DNA of 64,000 nt from Yinghuangia seranimata. Its GTDB lineage: Bacteria > Actinomycetota > Actinomycetes > Streptomycetales > Streptomycetaceae. Below are positions 30,735 through 39,110 of this stretch, in pieces. Position 1 is the stretch's first letter, and every line of letters begins with the position of its first letter. The stretch covers positions 1 to 64,000 of the forward strand of contig NZ_JASAOI010000057.1 of the NCBI RefSeq assembly GCF_029953285.1, given 5' to 3'. The notes under the pieces were generated by a model, which was given only the letters and a program-made list of their open reading frames with translations, did not search any database and was not told where the DNA came from. Made by a program: the position numbers and the translations under genes.

Positions 30735-31637
30735 TCAGCGACTCGGCGCGGCCCCGGGCTTCGCGAGCGCTGCGAGGACCTCGTCGGCGAGCCAGGCCAT
30801 GGCGTCGTGCAGTTGGGGTGTGGGGACGGGGAGCCACAGCGAGTACGAGGACAGGCCCGTCTCGGCGAGCTCGGCCAGTTCGTCGAGGATGCTAAGGGCG
30901 GTGGCGCGTTCGCCGCCCAGCAGGTGGCCGGGAGCTCGGCCGACCGCTGTGAAGCCGGGCGGGACGACGAAGCCGCCCGCGGTGAGGGCGGTCGGGGACG
31001 GGGCGCGGCCGTCGCGTTCGGCGTGGGCGTCCGCGAGCTCGGCGAGCCGGCCGCGCACCTGGGCGAGCGCGGCGGGCTCGACGGCGGAGCCGTGCCAGGC
31101 GTCGCCGTGCCGGACCGCGCGGCGCAGCGCGGCGTCGCTGTGGCCGCCGACCCATACCTTCGGCCCGCCGGGGGTGCGGGGCGCGACGCCGAGTCGGAGG
31201 CCGGGGTCCTCGCCGCGCCAGAGCGTCCGCAGGCGGGCGAGGTGGGCATCGGCCCGGGCGCCCCGCCCGTCGAACGGCACGCCGACCGCGTCGAACTCGG
31301 CGCGGTCCCAGCCGGTGCCGACGCCGAGCGTGAAGCGGCCACGGGAGAGCCGGTCGAGCGTCGCCGTCTGGTGCGCGAGGACGACGGGGTTGTAGAGCGG
31401 CAGGATCAGCACGCTGGTGACGACGCCTATCCGGGTCGTGGCCCCGGCGATCGCGGACAGCGTCACCAGCGGGTCGGGGGTCACGCCGACCTCGGTCTCC
31501 AGGACGTGGCTGCTCGCGATGACGTGGTCGAAGCCGAGCTCCTCGGCGAACACGGCGGCCTCCAGCACGCCGTCGAGCTCGCGCTCGCCGTCGGCCCAGA
31601 GGCGGTGCGGTGCCACGCCGAGGCGCAGGGTCGTCAT
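30735..31637 (-). CDS. LLM-class F420-dependent oxidoreductase
   Basis: A 300-residue TIM-barrel luciferase-like oxidoreductase of the TIGR03619-type group. Blocks include AAVFAEELGFDHVIASSHVLE near residue 30, RIGVVTSVLILPLYNPVVLAHQTATLDRLSRGRFTLGVGTGWD (the F420/FMN-binding core), and VWVGGHSDAALRRAVRHGDAWHG. The substrate is unknown; these enzymes reduce or oxidise diverse small molecules with deazaflavin F420. AAAGGG lies nine bases before ATG 31637. It is placed between the two DUF6463/TetR pairs. Confidence 0.9.
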   Translation of the reverse strand: MTTLRLGVAPHRLWADGERELDGVLEAAVFAEELGFDHVIASSHVLETEVGVTPDPLVTLSAIAGATTRIGVVTSVLILPLYNPVVLAHQTATLDRLSRGRFTLGVGTGWDRAEFDAVGVPFDGRGARADAHLARLRTLWRGEDPGLRLGVAPRTPGGPKVWVGGHSDAALRRAVRHGDAWHGSAVEPAALAQVRGRLAELADAHAERDGRAPSPTALTAGGFVVPPGFTAVGRAPGHLLGGERATALSILDELAELAETGLSSYSLWLPVPTPQLHDAMAWLADEVLAALAKPGAAPSR

Positions 31638-31748
31638 GGTGGGGCCCTTTCGTCTGCCGGTTACGGTCCGCGGCCGCACACGGCGACCTCGTGGTCGCGA
31701 CAACGCGCACGGCGGCGGATCCCATCCGGCGGGTCCGGGCCCGGGAGG

Positions 31749-32225
31749 CTAATCGGCGCGGAGAGCCTTGGAGTTGACGTGGTGCGCGGCGATGAACATC
31801 CCGGCGGGGACGACGCCGAGGAGGAACCCGGACGGTAGCAGGATGCCGCCGCACACCACGATCCAGGCGGCGAACGTCCAGCCGACGTAGCCGGGCAGCG
31901 CGCGGCCGCTGCGGGCGAGGCGGGAGGCGACGAGGGCGAGCAGCACCATCGGGACGACGAAGCTCGCGGGAAGCTGCCAGAAGTCGCGGGCCGTCTCCAT
32001 GTGCGCGGCATCGCGGGCGCCGGATCCCCACAGCTCGCCGGTCAGCCAACCGCCCCAGCTGCCATGGGTTCTGACGGCGAAGTAGACGGTGTGGGCGACT
32101 CCGATGAGGACGGTGGCACGGGCGCCCCAGACGGTGAGCGTGCGTGCGCGGGCGCTGACCAGTGCGTCGGATATCGGGCGGTCGACGGACGGCACGACTT
32201 CCGCTACTCGAGTTTCGAAACTCAT
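31749..32225 (-). CDS. DUF6463-type membrane protein (copy 2)
   Basis: A 158-residue protein with about four hydrophobic segments (TVWGARATVLIGVAHTVYFAV, FWQLPASFVVPMVLLALVAS, GWTFAAWIVVCGGILLP, FLLGVVPAGMFIAA). It shares with 29628-30077 the order GxxxxxIGxAH, a WxxPAxFxxPxxLLxLV helix and a LPGYVGW turn. A cytoplasmic N-terminal extension of about 25 residues is present. The start codon lies inside the operator region shared with the divergent TetR gene at 32244. Function unknown. Confidence 0.78.
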   Translation of the reverse strand: MSFETRVAEVVPSVDRPISDALVSARARTLTVWGARATVLIGVAHTVYFAVRTHGSWGGWLTGELWGSGARDAAHMETARDFWQLPASFVVPMVLLALVASRLARSGRALPGYVGWTFAAWIVVCGGILLPSGFLLGVVPAGMFIAAHHVNSKALRAD

Positions 32226-32237
32226 GTTTCGTATAGT
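32210..32237. promoter_or_regulatory. Overlapping palindromes and leaderless promoter of the second TetR gene
   Basis: GAGTTTCGAAACTC (32210-32223) is a perfect 14-bp palindrome; GAAAC-N4-GTTTC (32217-32230) overlaps it. TATAGT (32232-32237) is a good -10 followed by six bases and the ATG of the TetR gene, which implies leaderless or near-leaderless translation. The AGGGAG in that gap is too close to the ATG to act as a ribosome-binding site. The start codon of the leftward DUF6463 gene lies within the palindromes. Confidence 0.65.
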
Positions 32238-32243
32238 AGGGAG

Positions 32244-32846
32244 ATGCCCCCGCCCCCGCAACGCCGCGGCCGTCCGCGCGACGACCGCATCGACACCGCC
32301 GTCCTGCGCACAGCGCGCGAACTCATGGACGAGGTCGGCTACTCCGCGCTGACCGTCGACGCGGTCGCCGCCGCGGCGGGCGTCAGCAAGACCGCCATCT
32401 ACCGGCGCTTCCCGTCCAAGGCGGAGATGGCCTTCGCCGCGGCCGTCCACGACACCGAGCTGCCGGCCCCGCCCGACACCGGGACGCTGCGCGGCGACCT
32501 GCGCGCGATGATCCGGATCATTCACGGCGCCATGACCGCCCCGGCCGCCCGCGCCCTCGCCCCGGCCCTCATGGCCGAACTGGCGAAGGACCCGGGGACG
32601 GCCGAGCGGTTCCAGAAGTCCGTCCTCGCGGCCGAACGGGCGCACTTCGCCGCGATCCTCGGGCAGGCGGCCGCGCGCGGCGAGGTGCGGGAGGACGTCC
32701 GCGCCGACGTCGCGCACCTGCTGCTCGCGGGGCCGGTCTTCTACGCGCTCTTCGGCTTCGGTCTGGTGGTCGACACCATGCTGGACGCGATCGCGGACAC
32801 CGTGGCGGCGGGACTGGCCGAGGACGGGACGCCGGCGTCCGGCTGA
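32244..32846 (+). CDS. TetR-family regulator of the DUF6463 pair (copy 2)
   Basis: A 200-residue TetR protein. The HTH spans residues 10-60 (RIDTAVLRTARELMDEVGYSALTVDAVAAAAGVSKTAIYRRFPSKAEM). The C-terminal part matches the TetR_C_16-like helical ligand domain (LAPALMAELAKDPGTAERFQKSVLAAERAHF). It is divergent from DUF6463 copy 2. The ATG at 32244 fits the family start and lies six bases after a TATAGT -10. Its sequence is only distantly similar to the first TetR protein, and its operator is different. Confidence 0.9.
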   Translation: MPPPPQRRGRPRDDRIDTAVLRTARELMDEVGYSALTVDAVAAAAGVSKTAIYRRFPSKAEMAFAAAVHDTELPAPPDTGTLRGDLRAMIRIIHGAMTAPAARALAPALMAELAKDPGTAERFQKSVLAAERAHFAAILGQAAARGEVREDVRADVAHLLLAGPVFYALFGFGLVVDTMLDAIADTVAAGLAEDGTPASG

Positions 32847-32924
32847 CCTGCGCGGAACTCCCTGGAACCACATTCGGTTTCGTCGCGTCCAACCGGCCTT
32901 ATCAGCACGACGCAAGGGGGCACC

Positions 32925-34166
32925 ATGGCCCAGCACGACGCGACACCGACACCAAAACCGGAAGGCTCCGCCGACGGCGGTGCGGAGACGACCGCGGCGG
33001 CCGCCGCCGGGGACCGGGTCGGGCCGCTCGAATCCGGGACCTTGGAAAGCGGTTCCGCACTGACTGACAACCCTGGAACGCCGTCGACGTCGACCGCGCG
33101 GTCGCGGAAGCGGCTGTGGGGCATCACCGCGGCCGTCGCCCTGGTCGTGGCCGCCGCGGCGGGGACGACCGTGTTCGCCGCTTCGAACGGTTCGGACGGT
33201 GCGGGCGGTTCGGGAACCGCCGCGAAGCCGCAGGCCGGATCGGCGCCCGGCGGCGCGCCGACCGCCGCACCGCTCGACTGCCCGGCGACACCCGACGCGG
33301 TCCCGCCGCTGCCCGCCCCGGACGGCCTCCTGCTGCCGAAGGGCGCGGTCGCGGCGCGGTTCTGCGTGTACCCGTTCCCGACACCGGCGGGTCAAGCCCA
33401 GCCCCCGGCCCGTCCGGCCGACACGCTGCCGAACCGCGTCCCCACACCGACGACCCTCTACCTCGACGCCGACGCCCTCGTCGACGTGGTCAACACGCTG
33501 CCCGACAAGCCGCGAGGCGACGGCTGCACGCTCGAGCTGGCCGCGCCGCGCACTCTGCTCCTGCGCTACGCCGACGGCCGGACCGCCTCCGTCGCCTACG
33601 GCTCCTGCAGCAGCGTGACCGTTGGCGATCAAAAGCGCTACGAGTCCTACAGCGTGGAGGGCCGCTTCAACCAACTCCTGGAAGCCCAAAGGCTCGCCGG
33701 GCCCACCGTCACCACGCCGCCGGTCTGCGACCCCGTCCGGCACACGATGGGCGAGGGCATCCCTGAGGTGTGGCCGCGCAAGGACTCGCTCGCACCGATG
33801 AACCAGCCCGTGCCGTACGCCCCGACCGGGGCCGTCCTGTGCCAGTACGCCCTCGGCCCCGGCACCGGCGAACTGCACCTGACCGGCACCGTGGACGTCA
33901 CGGCGAAGGCCGCGGAGCTGCGCACGAGGATCAACGACGCCTACCCCGACGACATGATGGGGCTGGGGGTGGGCTGCCCGAACCTGCAGCCCGGGAACAT
34001 CTCGGTCCTGACCTTCGGCGACACCGTCGGCGGCCAGTACGAGGTGATCTTCCGCCAGGGCTGCACATCGATGTTCGCAAACCTGCACACCAGCAGGGGG
34101 TCCGGCCTGATGGGGGCCACCGCACCGCCGGAGGTCCTGCAGGCCCTCGGCCTCCCCGCGGCGTGA
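32925..34166 (+). CDS. Membrane-anchored extracellular hypothetical protein
   Basis: A 413-residue protein. A Ser/Thr/Gly-rich cytoplasmic N-terminus (1-62) ends in basic residues (RSRKRLWG) before one membrane helix (about 63-88, ITAAVALVVAAAAGTTVFAA). A Gly/Ala/Pro linker and a large extracellular part follow. The external part contains about seven spaced Cys (for example LDCPATP, ARFCVYPF, DGCTLEL, YGSCSSV, PPVCDP, VLCQYAL, VGCPN, RQGCTSM), so it is probably disulfide-stabilised. It includes a repeated layout of short beta segments. No catalytic motif is seen; it may sense or bind something at the cell surface. Confidence 0.75.
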   Translation: MAQHDATPTPKPEGSADGGAETTAAAAAGDRVGPLESGTLESGSALTDNPGTPSTSTARSRKRLWGITAAVALVVAAAAGTTVFAASNGSDGAGGSGTAAKPQAGSAPGGAPTAAPLDCPATPDAVPPLPAPDGLLLPKGAVAARFCVYPFPTPAGQAQPPARPADTLPNRVPTPTTLYLDADALVDVVNTLPDKPRGDGCTLELAAPRTLLLRYADGRTASVAYGSCSSVTVGDQKRYESYSVEGRFNQLLEAQRLAGPTVTTPPVCDPVRHTMGEGIPEVWPRKDSLAPMNQPVPYAPTGAVLCQYALGPGTGELHLTGTVDVTAKAAELRTRINDAYPDDMMGLGVGCPNLQPGNISVLTFGDTVGGQYEVIFRQGCTSMFANLHTSRGSGLMGATAPPEVLQALGLPAA

Positions 34167-34410
34167 CACACGCGGTTCCCCCGGGCCGGCCCCCGGGGGA
34201 ACCGCCGTCCGGGAACGACGAACCGCAGCAGTCGCCGACGCCGGAAGCCGACGTTTCCGACATCGCCGACGAGGAAACGGCTGCCGGCCGTACGGCGCGA
34301 AGCTTCGCGTTAAGAAGACGTCAAGGCCTCAAGACAGTTGGTGGGAAGGCGCGCACAATCGCCGCGTCGTGTCCGGGCGCCCGCCCGGATCGCACCACTG
34401 GGGGACCACC

Positions 34411-35265
34411 ATGTCGTCGCCGCAAGACCCGTACGCCCAACCCGCGCCCGCTGCCGGCCCCGCGCCGGTGTCGGCCGTCGGGCCCGACCCGCTGCCCGGC
34501 TCCGCGCCGGGCCCGATGCCCGGTCCTGTGCCCGGCTACGTGCCCGGCCTCGCCGTCGCGCCACCGCCCGGGCCGTGGGGCGTCCGGACCATGCGCCCGC
34601 TGGGCACGCTCGCCGGATGGCTGTACGGGCTCATCGCAGCCTCCATGCTCGGCGCCGCGGTCGCCGTCTGGGCGTACCTCCACCGCGCCTCGGTGATCGA
34701 CGACGCGCTCGACGGCAGTCCCGTGTCGTCGAGCGACGCCGACGACGCCGACGGCCTCGTCGGCACGGCCGGGTTCACGATGCCGGTCGTGCTGGCCGCC
34801 GGCATCGTGTTCATCGTGTGGCTCCACCGCGCACGCAAGAACATCGAGCTGTTCAGCCCCCACCGGCCCGACCTGACGGCCGGGTTCGCGGTCGGCGCGT
34901 GGTTCATCCCGATCGCGAACCTGTGGATGCCCAAGACCGTCACCGACGACGTGTGGAAGGTGTCCGACCCCGCGCCGAGCCCCACCGGCACCGGACTCCG
35001 GCTCGCGTGGTGGCTGACCTGGGCGCCGAGCCAACTGCTGTTCTTCGTCGCGACGTTCTACCGCGGCAACGACGGCACCACGAACGGCGTGCAGAAGCTC
35101 ACCGACGCGACCGACCTCGACAAGTGGCAGACAGCCGACGAGATGACGGCGGCCGCCTACGCACTGCTGGTGGTCGCCGGCGGCTTCGCGATCGCGGTCG
35201 TACGCCGCATCACGGGATTCCAGGACGCCCGCGCCGCAGGGTCGGTCGGCTCGATTACCGCCTGA
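34411..35265 (+). CDS. DUF4328-family membrane protein
   Basis: A 284-residue protein. The first roughly 65 residues are Pro/Ala/Gly-rich and cytoplasmic. The rest has five to six helices typical of DUF4328: LAGWLYGLIAASMLGAAVAVWA, AGFTMPVVLAAGIVFIVWLHRARKNIELF, AGFAVGAWFIPIANLWMPKTVTDDVWKVS and LAWWLTWAPSQLLFFVA. The WFIPIANLWMP block is diagnostic. Function unknown; the family is abundant in streptomycetes. GGGGGACC precedes the ATG. The preceding gene is about 245 bases away, and no gene is seen in that gap. Confidence 0.85.
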   Translation: MSSPQDPYAQPAPAAGPAPVSAVGPDPLPGSAPGPMPGPVPGYVPGLAVAPPPGPWGVRTMRPLGTLAGWLYGLIAASMLGAAVAVWAYLHRASVIDDALDGSPVSSSDADDADGLVGTAGFTMPVVLAAGIVFIVWLHRARKNIELFSPHRPDLTAGFAVGAWFIPIANLWMPKTVTDDVWKVSDPAPSPTGTGLRLAWWLTWAPSQLLFFVATFYRGNDGTTNGVQKLTDATDLDKWQTADEMTAAAYALLVVAGGFAIAVVRRITGFQDARAAGSVGSITA

Positions 35266-35364
35266 CTCCCTTACTCCCGAAGCCTCGTGCTCCGGCCGCA
35301 CGGAACCGCTGTCCCGCCCCTCGCGTCCAACCGCCACAGCAGCGCGACGCGAGGGGCGGACGCC

Positions 35365-35640
35365 ATGGCCGATCTCCACGAACCCGGACCCGCACCCGAC
35401 CCCGCCTCGGGTCGACCGCGGAGGCGGTGGCCGATCGTCGTCGTGGTGGTGCTGGTAGCGGCGTTCCTGGCCGCCGTCGCCGTCCTCTCCTCGACCCGCT
35501 CCTCGCCCGCGCGGACTGACCCGCCGTCACGACCGCGCTCAGCTGCCGGTTTCCCGCATCCGCGGGGTACGCTGCCGCCGCAGGTCCCCGCCGCACGGCG
35601 CCGGCCGGCGCAGCGGCCACGTCAGGTGGAGGACGCGTGA
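35365..35640 (+). CDS. Small single-pass membrane protein coupled to the hexosaminidase
   Basis: A 91-residue protein: a Pro-rich N-terminus, basic RPRRRWP, then one strong helix (PIVVVVVLVAAFLAAVAVLSS) and a Ser/Pro/Arg-rich exterior tail. GAGGGGCGG lies upstream of the ATG. Its stop codon overlaps the start of the GH20 gene (GTGA), implying translational coupling. It may anchor or localise partners at the membrane; nothing more can be said from sequence. Confidence 0.6.
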   Translation: MADLHEPGPAPDPASGRPRRRWPIVVVVVLVAAFLAAVAVLSSTRSSPARTDPPSRPRSAAGFPHPRGTLPPQVPAARRRPAQRPRQVEDA

Positions 35641-37163
35641 GCAGTGAAGCGAACCTGATCCCCGCCCCTCGCCGGGTCGAACCGCACGGTGGTGTGGGGC
35701 CGTTCCTCGGCGAAGTCCGCGCGATCGTCGACACCACCCTCGGGCCCGAGGCGTACCGCCTGACCGTCGCCGCGGACGGCGTCGAGATCGTCGGCGGCGA
35801 CGAGGCCGGGGTGTTCTGGGGCCGCCAGACGCTGCGCCAGTTGCAGGGCCCGGACGCGTTCCGGCAGGCCTCGATCGACCCGGCGCCGACCGAACTCCCC
35901 TACCTGACCGTCGAGGACGCACCACGCTTCGCTTGGCGCGGCTTCATGCTGGACGTCGCACGGCACTTCCTGCCCAAGGACGACGTGCTGCGCTTCGTCG
36001 ACGCCCTCGCCGCGCACAAGCTCAACGTCCTGCACCTGCACCTGACCGACGACCAGGGCTGGCGGATCGAGATCAAGCGCCACCCGAAGCTGACCGAGGT
36101 GGGCGCATGGCGACCGCGCACCAAACTCGGTTGGGGCGGCGAGCCGTTGCTGTGGGACGAGCGTCCGCACGGCGGCTTCTACACGCAGGACGACCTGCGC
36201 GAGATCGTCGCCTACGCCGCCGAGCGCCACATCACCGTCGTCCCCGAGATCGACCTGCCCGGGCACTCGCAGGCCGCCGTCGCCGCGTACCCGGAACTGG
36301 GTAACCGCGACGTCGTCGACACCGCCGCGCTCGGTGTGAAGACCGACTGGGGCATCAGCCCGCACGTGCTCTCCCCGCTCGACAGCACGATCGCGTTCTA
36401 CGAGGGGGTGCTGGAGGAGGTCCTCGACCTGTTCCCGAGCCGGTTCGTCCACATCGGCGGCGACGAGTGCCTCAAGGACGAGTGGCGCAAGTCCCCCGCC
36501 GCGCAGGCCCGCATCGCCGAACTCGGGCTCGCCGACGAGGACGAGCTGCAGTCGTGGATGATCCGGCACTTCGACCGGTGGCTCGCCGCGCGCGGCCGCC
36601 GGCTCATCGGCTGGGACGAGATCCTGCAGGGCGGCCTCGCGCCCGGTGCGGCCGTCATGTGCTGGCGCTGGTACCGCGGCGGGGTCGCGGCCGCCGAGGC
36701 CGGGCACGACGTGGTGATGTGCCCTCAACAGGAGGTCTACTTCGACCACGTGCAGTCCGACGACCCGCGCGAGCCGGTCCCGTTCGGCTGGGTGCACACC
36801 CTCGAGGACGTCTACCGCTTCGAGCCCGTTCCACCGAGCCTCGCGGGAACTCCCCACGAGACAAGGGTGATCGGCGCGCAGGCCAATCTGTGGACCGAGG
36901 TCGTGGAGAGCAGGGCGCGCGTCGACTACCAGGCGTTCCCGAGGCTGGCGGCGTTCGCCGAGGCGGTGTGGTCGGACCTCCCGGGGCCGGGCGACCGGGA
37001 CTTCGCGGACTTCGCGCGCCGGATGGACACGGCGCACTACGCCCGGCTGGACGCACTGGGCATCGCCTACCGGCCGCCGGGCGGCCCACACCCGTGGCAG
37101 CGGCGCCCGGGTATCCCGGGCCGCATGCACGGGTCGGCGCGGAAGACATGGGAGAACGCCTGA
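35637..37163 (+). CDS. Beta-N-acetylhexosaminidase, glycoside hydrolase family 20
   Basis: A 508-residue GH20 enzyme releasing terminal GlcNAc/GalNAc. The N-terminal GH20b domain (about 1-95) precedes the TIM barrel, which starts at RFAWRGFMLDVARHFLPKDDVLRFVD. The HLTDDQGWRIEI strand, the catalytic Asp-Glu pair in FVHIGGDECLKDEW, and IGWDEILQGGLAPGAAVMCWRW for substrate binding are all intact. No signal peptide is seen, so it may act on chitobiose or cell-wall fragments in the cytoplasm, unlike secreted chitinolytic relatives. The GTG start overlaps the upstream small membrane protein gene. Confidence 0.93.
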   Translation: MSSEANLIPAPRRVEPHGGVGPFLGEVRAIVDTTLGPEAYRLTVAADGVEIVGGDEAGVFWGRQTLRQLQGPDAFRQASIDPAPTELPYLTVEDAPRFAWRGFMLDVARHFLPKDDVLRFVDALAAHKLNVLHLHLTDDQGWRIEIKRHPKLTEVGAWRPRTKLGWGGEPLLWDERPHGGFYTQDDLREIVAYAAERHITVVPEIDLPGHSQAAVAAYPELGNRDVVDTAALGVKTDWGISPHVLSPLDSTIAFYEGVLEEVLDLFPSRFVHIGGDECLKDEWRKSPAAQARIAELGLADEDELQSWMIRHFDRWLAARGRRLIGWDEILQGGLAPGAAVMCWRWYRGGVAAAEAGHDVVMCPQQEVYFDHVQSDDPREPVPFGWVHTLEDVYRFEPVPPSLAGTPHETRVIGAQANLWTEVVESRARVDYQAFPRLAAFAEAVWSDLPGPGDRDFADFARRMDTAHYARLDALGIAYRPPGGPHPWQRRPGIPGRMHGSARKTWENA

Positions 37164-37248
37164 ACTACGGGTCGTCGTCGGGCACGGCGGCAAGGCGGCG
37201 GTCGGACCGGAACCGCGACAGGCCAGGCGCGCCCTGGGCACCAAGCCG

Positions 37249-38139
37249 TCAACCCGCAACCGCCGCCGTCAGTGCCGCGACGAGTTCCGCCGCCGTGTCG
37301 CCCGTGCGTGCCGCGTGCAGGGTCTCCGTGCGGTGGACGACACGCGGCTGGCCGACGGGCACGGCGGTCACACCCGCCATGCCCTCGAGGGCCGGCGTCG
37401 GCAGGACGGTGAGCCCGTGCCCCGCGGCGGCCAGGCCGACGAGGGCGCGGACGTCGTCACCCTTGTACCGCAGCGCGGGCCGGAACCCGTCGCCGCCCAC
37501 GGCCCGCCGCAGTTGGGCGAGCGGGATCCCGGTGTCCGGGGCGTCGATCCACTGCGCGTCGGTCAGGTCGGCGAGCCGCAGGCCGGGGCGCCCGGCGAGA
37601 GGGTGCCCGGCCGGGAGCGCGACGGCGAGCGGCTGCTCGGTGACGCGCGCGGAGGTGAGCGGGGTGGCCTCCCCCATGTGGAGGGGGTCGGTGGGGGCGG
37701 CCATGCCGTCGACGAGGCCGACGTCCAGCGCGCCGGTGGCGACCTCGCGGGCGACGGACTCGCGGCCGAGCACCCGCACCGTGACGACGAGGCCCGGGTG
37801 GGCGCGGCGGACGGCGGCCAGGGCGCCCGGGAGTTCGGCGGCCCCGAGCGGGGTGGCCCCGATCGCGAGGCGGTCGGTCGGCGCGGACGTCAGCCGGGCG
37901 ATATCGGCCCGCGCGGCGTCGAGCCTCAGCAGCAGCGGGCCGGCGTGCTCCAGCAGGCGTGCGCCGACCGGTGTCGGCGCGACGGGGCGGCGGCCCAACA
38001 GCGGTGCGCCGAGGTCGTGTTCGAGGGCGGCGATGTGCTGGGACACCGCCGACTGCGTGTAGCCGAGTTCGCGGGCCGCCGCCGAGAACGAGCCGAGGCG
38101 GGCGACGGCCACGAACGTGCGGAGCAGGTGCGGGTCCAT
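37249..38139 (-). CDS. LysR-family transcriptional regulator
   Basis: A 296-residue LysR protein. The winged HTH occupies residues 1-65 (LLRTFVAVARLGSFSAAARELGYTQSAVSQHIAALEHDLGAPLLGR), and the effector domain about 90-296. Its start codon (38139) abuts a 25-bp perfect palindrome that contains T-N11-A and separates it from the divergent glutamine-amidotransferase-like gene. Autoregulation and control of that neighbour are likely. The effector is unknown. Confidence 0.92.
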   Translation of the reverse strand: MDPHLLRTFVAVARLGSFSAAARELGYTQSAVSQHIAALEHDLGAPLLGRRPVAPTPVGARLLEHAGPLLLRLDAARADIARLTSAPTDRLAIGATPLGAAELPGALAAVRRAHPGLVVTVRVLGRESVAREVATGALDVGLVDGMAAPTDPLHMGEATPLTSARVTEQPLAVALPAGHPLAGRPGLRLADLTDAQWIDAPDTGIPLAQLRRAVGGDGFRPALRYKGDDVRALVGLAAAGHGLTVLPTPALEGMAGVTAVPVGQPRVVHRTETLHAARTGDTAAELVAALTAAVAG

Positions 38140-38164
38140 GGTCCATCAGTATCACTGATGGACC
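38140..38164. promoter_or_regulatory. 25-bp perfect palindrome, LysR binding site
   Basis: Arms GGTCCATCAGT (38140-38150) and its exact inverse (38154-38164) flank ATC. The core ATCAGTATCACTGAT has the T-N11-A form of LysR boxes. The site directly adjoins the LysR start codon and lies about 52 bases upstream of the rightward gene. Confidence 0.8.
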
Positions 38165-38216
38165 GGTCACAGATCATCGTTGGCGCTGAACTCGCCGAGG
38201 GAGCCACGATGGCGTC

Positions 38217-38942
38217 ATGAACACACCACCCGCCACCGCCCCGCGCCTCGCCGTCGTCGCCGACCGCTCCCCCGGCGTCAGGGCGCACGCCCGCATCCCC
38301 GGCCTGCTCGAAGCCCTGGCGACCGACCACGGGCTGGTGCTCGACGCGTACTGGATCCCCACCGAGGACGTCACCTCCAGCACCGCACTCGCAGGCTTCG
38401 ACGGCGTGTGGCTGCCGCCGGGCAGCCCGTACGCCAGCGAGGCGGGAGCGCTGACCGCCGTCCGCACCGCCCGCGAGCTCGGCATCCCGTTCCTGGGCAC
38501 CTGCGCGGGATTCCAGCACGCGCTCCTGGAGTTCGCCCGCAACGCCGCCGGGCTCCCCGACGCGGCGCACGCCGAGAACGACCCCTCCGCCGCGGACCCG
38601 CTGATCACGCAGCTGGCCTGCTCCCTCGTCGGCCACGAGGGCGCCGTGGTCCTGGCCCCGGGCTCCCGCGCCGCCGCGATCCTCGGCGCCGAACGCACCG
38701 TCGAGCGGTACCACTGCAGCTACGGCCCCAACCCGGCCTACCTCGACCAGCTCCGCGCACATGGCATCGAGTTCACCGGAACCGACGAGTCCGGCGACGC
38801 CCGCATCGCCGAACTCCCGGACCACCCGTTCTTCATGGCCACCCTGTTCCAACCGGAACTCGCCGACGACGGCACCCGCCCCCACCCGGTCATCCGAGCC
38901 TTCGCCGAGGCGGTGGCCGCCCACGCAAGCGTGGGCGTGTAA
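38217..38942 (+). CDS. CTP-synthase-like class I glutamine-amidotransferase domain protein
   Basis: A 241-residue stand-alone amidotransferase fold. The nucleophile elbow is LGTCAGFQHALLE (Cys, TGC codon, about residue 96). The region where CTP synthase has FHPE reads ATLFQPEL, so the catalytic His is Gln. The protein belongs to the CTP synthase C-terminal region-related group, some members of which carry selenocysteine at the nucleophile. This one has an ordinary Cys although selABD lies in the same window. The lack of His suggests non-amidotransferase chemistry. It is divergent from LysR across the palindrome and probably its target. Confidence 0.82.
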   Translation: MNTPPATAPRLAVVADRSPGVRAHARIPGLLEALATDHGLVLDAYWIPTEDVTSSTALAGFDGVWLPPGSPYASEAGALTAVRTARELGIPFLGTCAGFQHALLEFARNAAGLPDAAHAENDPSAADPLITQLACSLVGHEGAVVLAPGSRAAAILGAERTVERYHCSYGPNPAYLDQLRAHGIEFTGTDESGDARIAELPDHPFFMATLFQPELADDGTRPHPVIRAFAEAVAAHASVGV

Positions 38943-39110
38943 GGCACCCGGTTTCCACGAGTTCTACGAGCGGGAAGGCGGCACCTCGCACCTGCACAGC
39001 CACCTGGACGCCGTCCCGGACATCGGCATTCGTGCGTGCCGACCAAGATCAGCGGAATTTTCGTTCGCGGCGACGAGATCTGCGCGAGAATAGGTACGTA
39101 GCCTGCTGAA

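Noticed and set aside
38943-39100. Possible protein fragment GFHEFYEREGGTSHLHSHLDAVPDIG before the PucR gene
   Set aside because: It reads protein-like for about 30 residues but has no start, no continuation and no family I can name. Too little to annotate.
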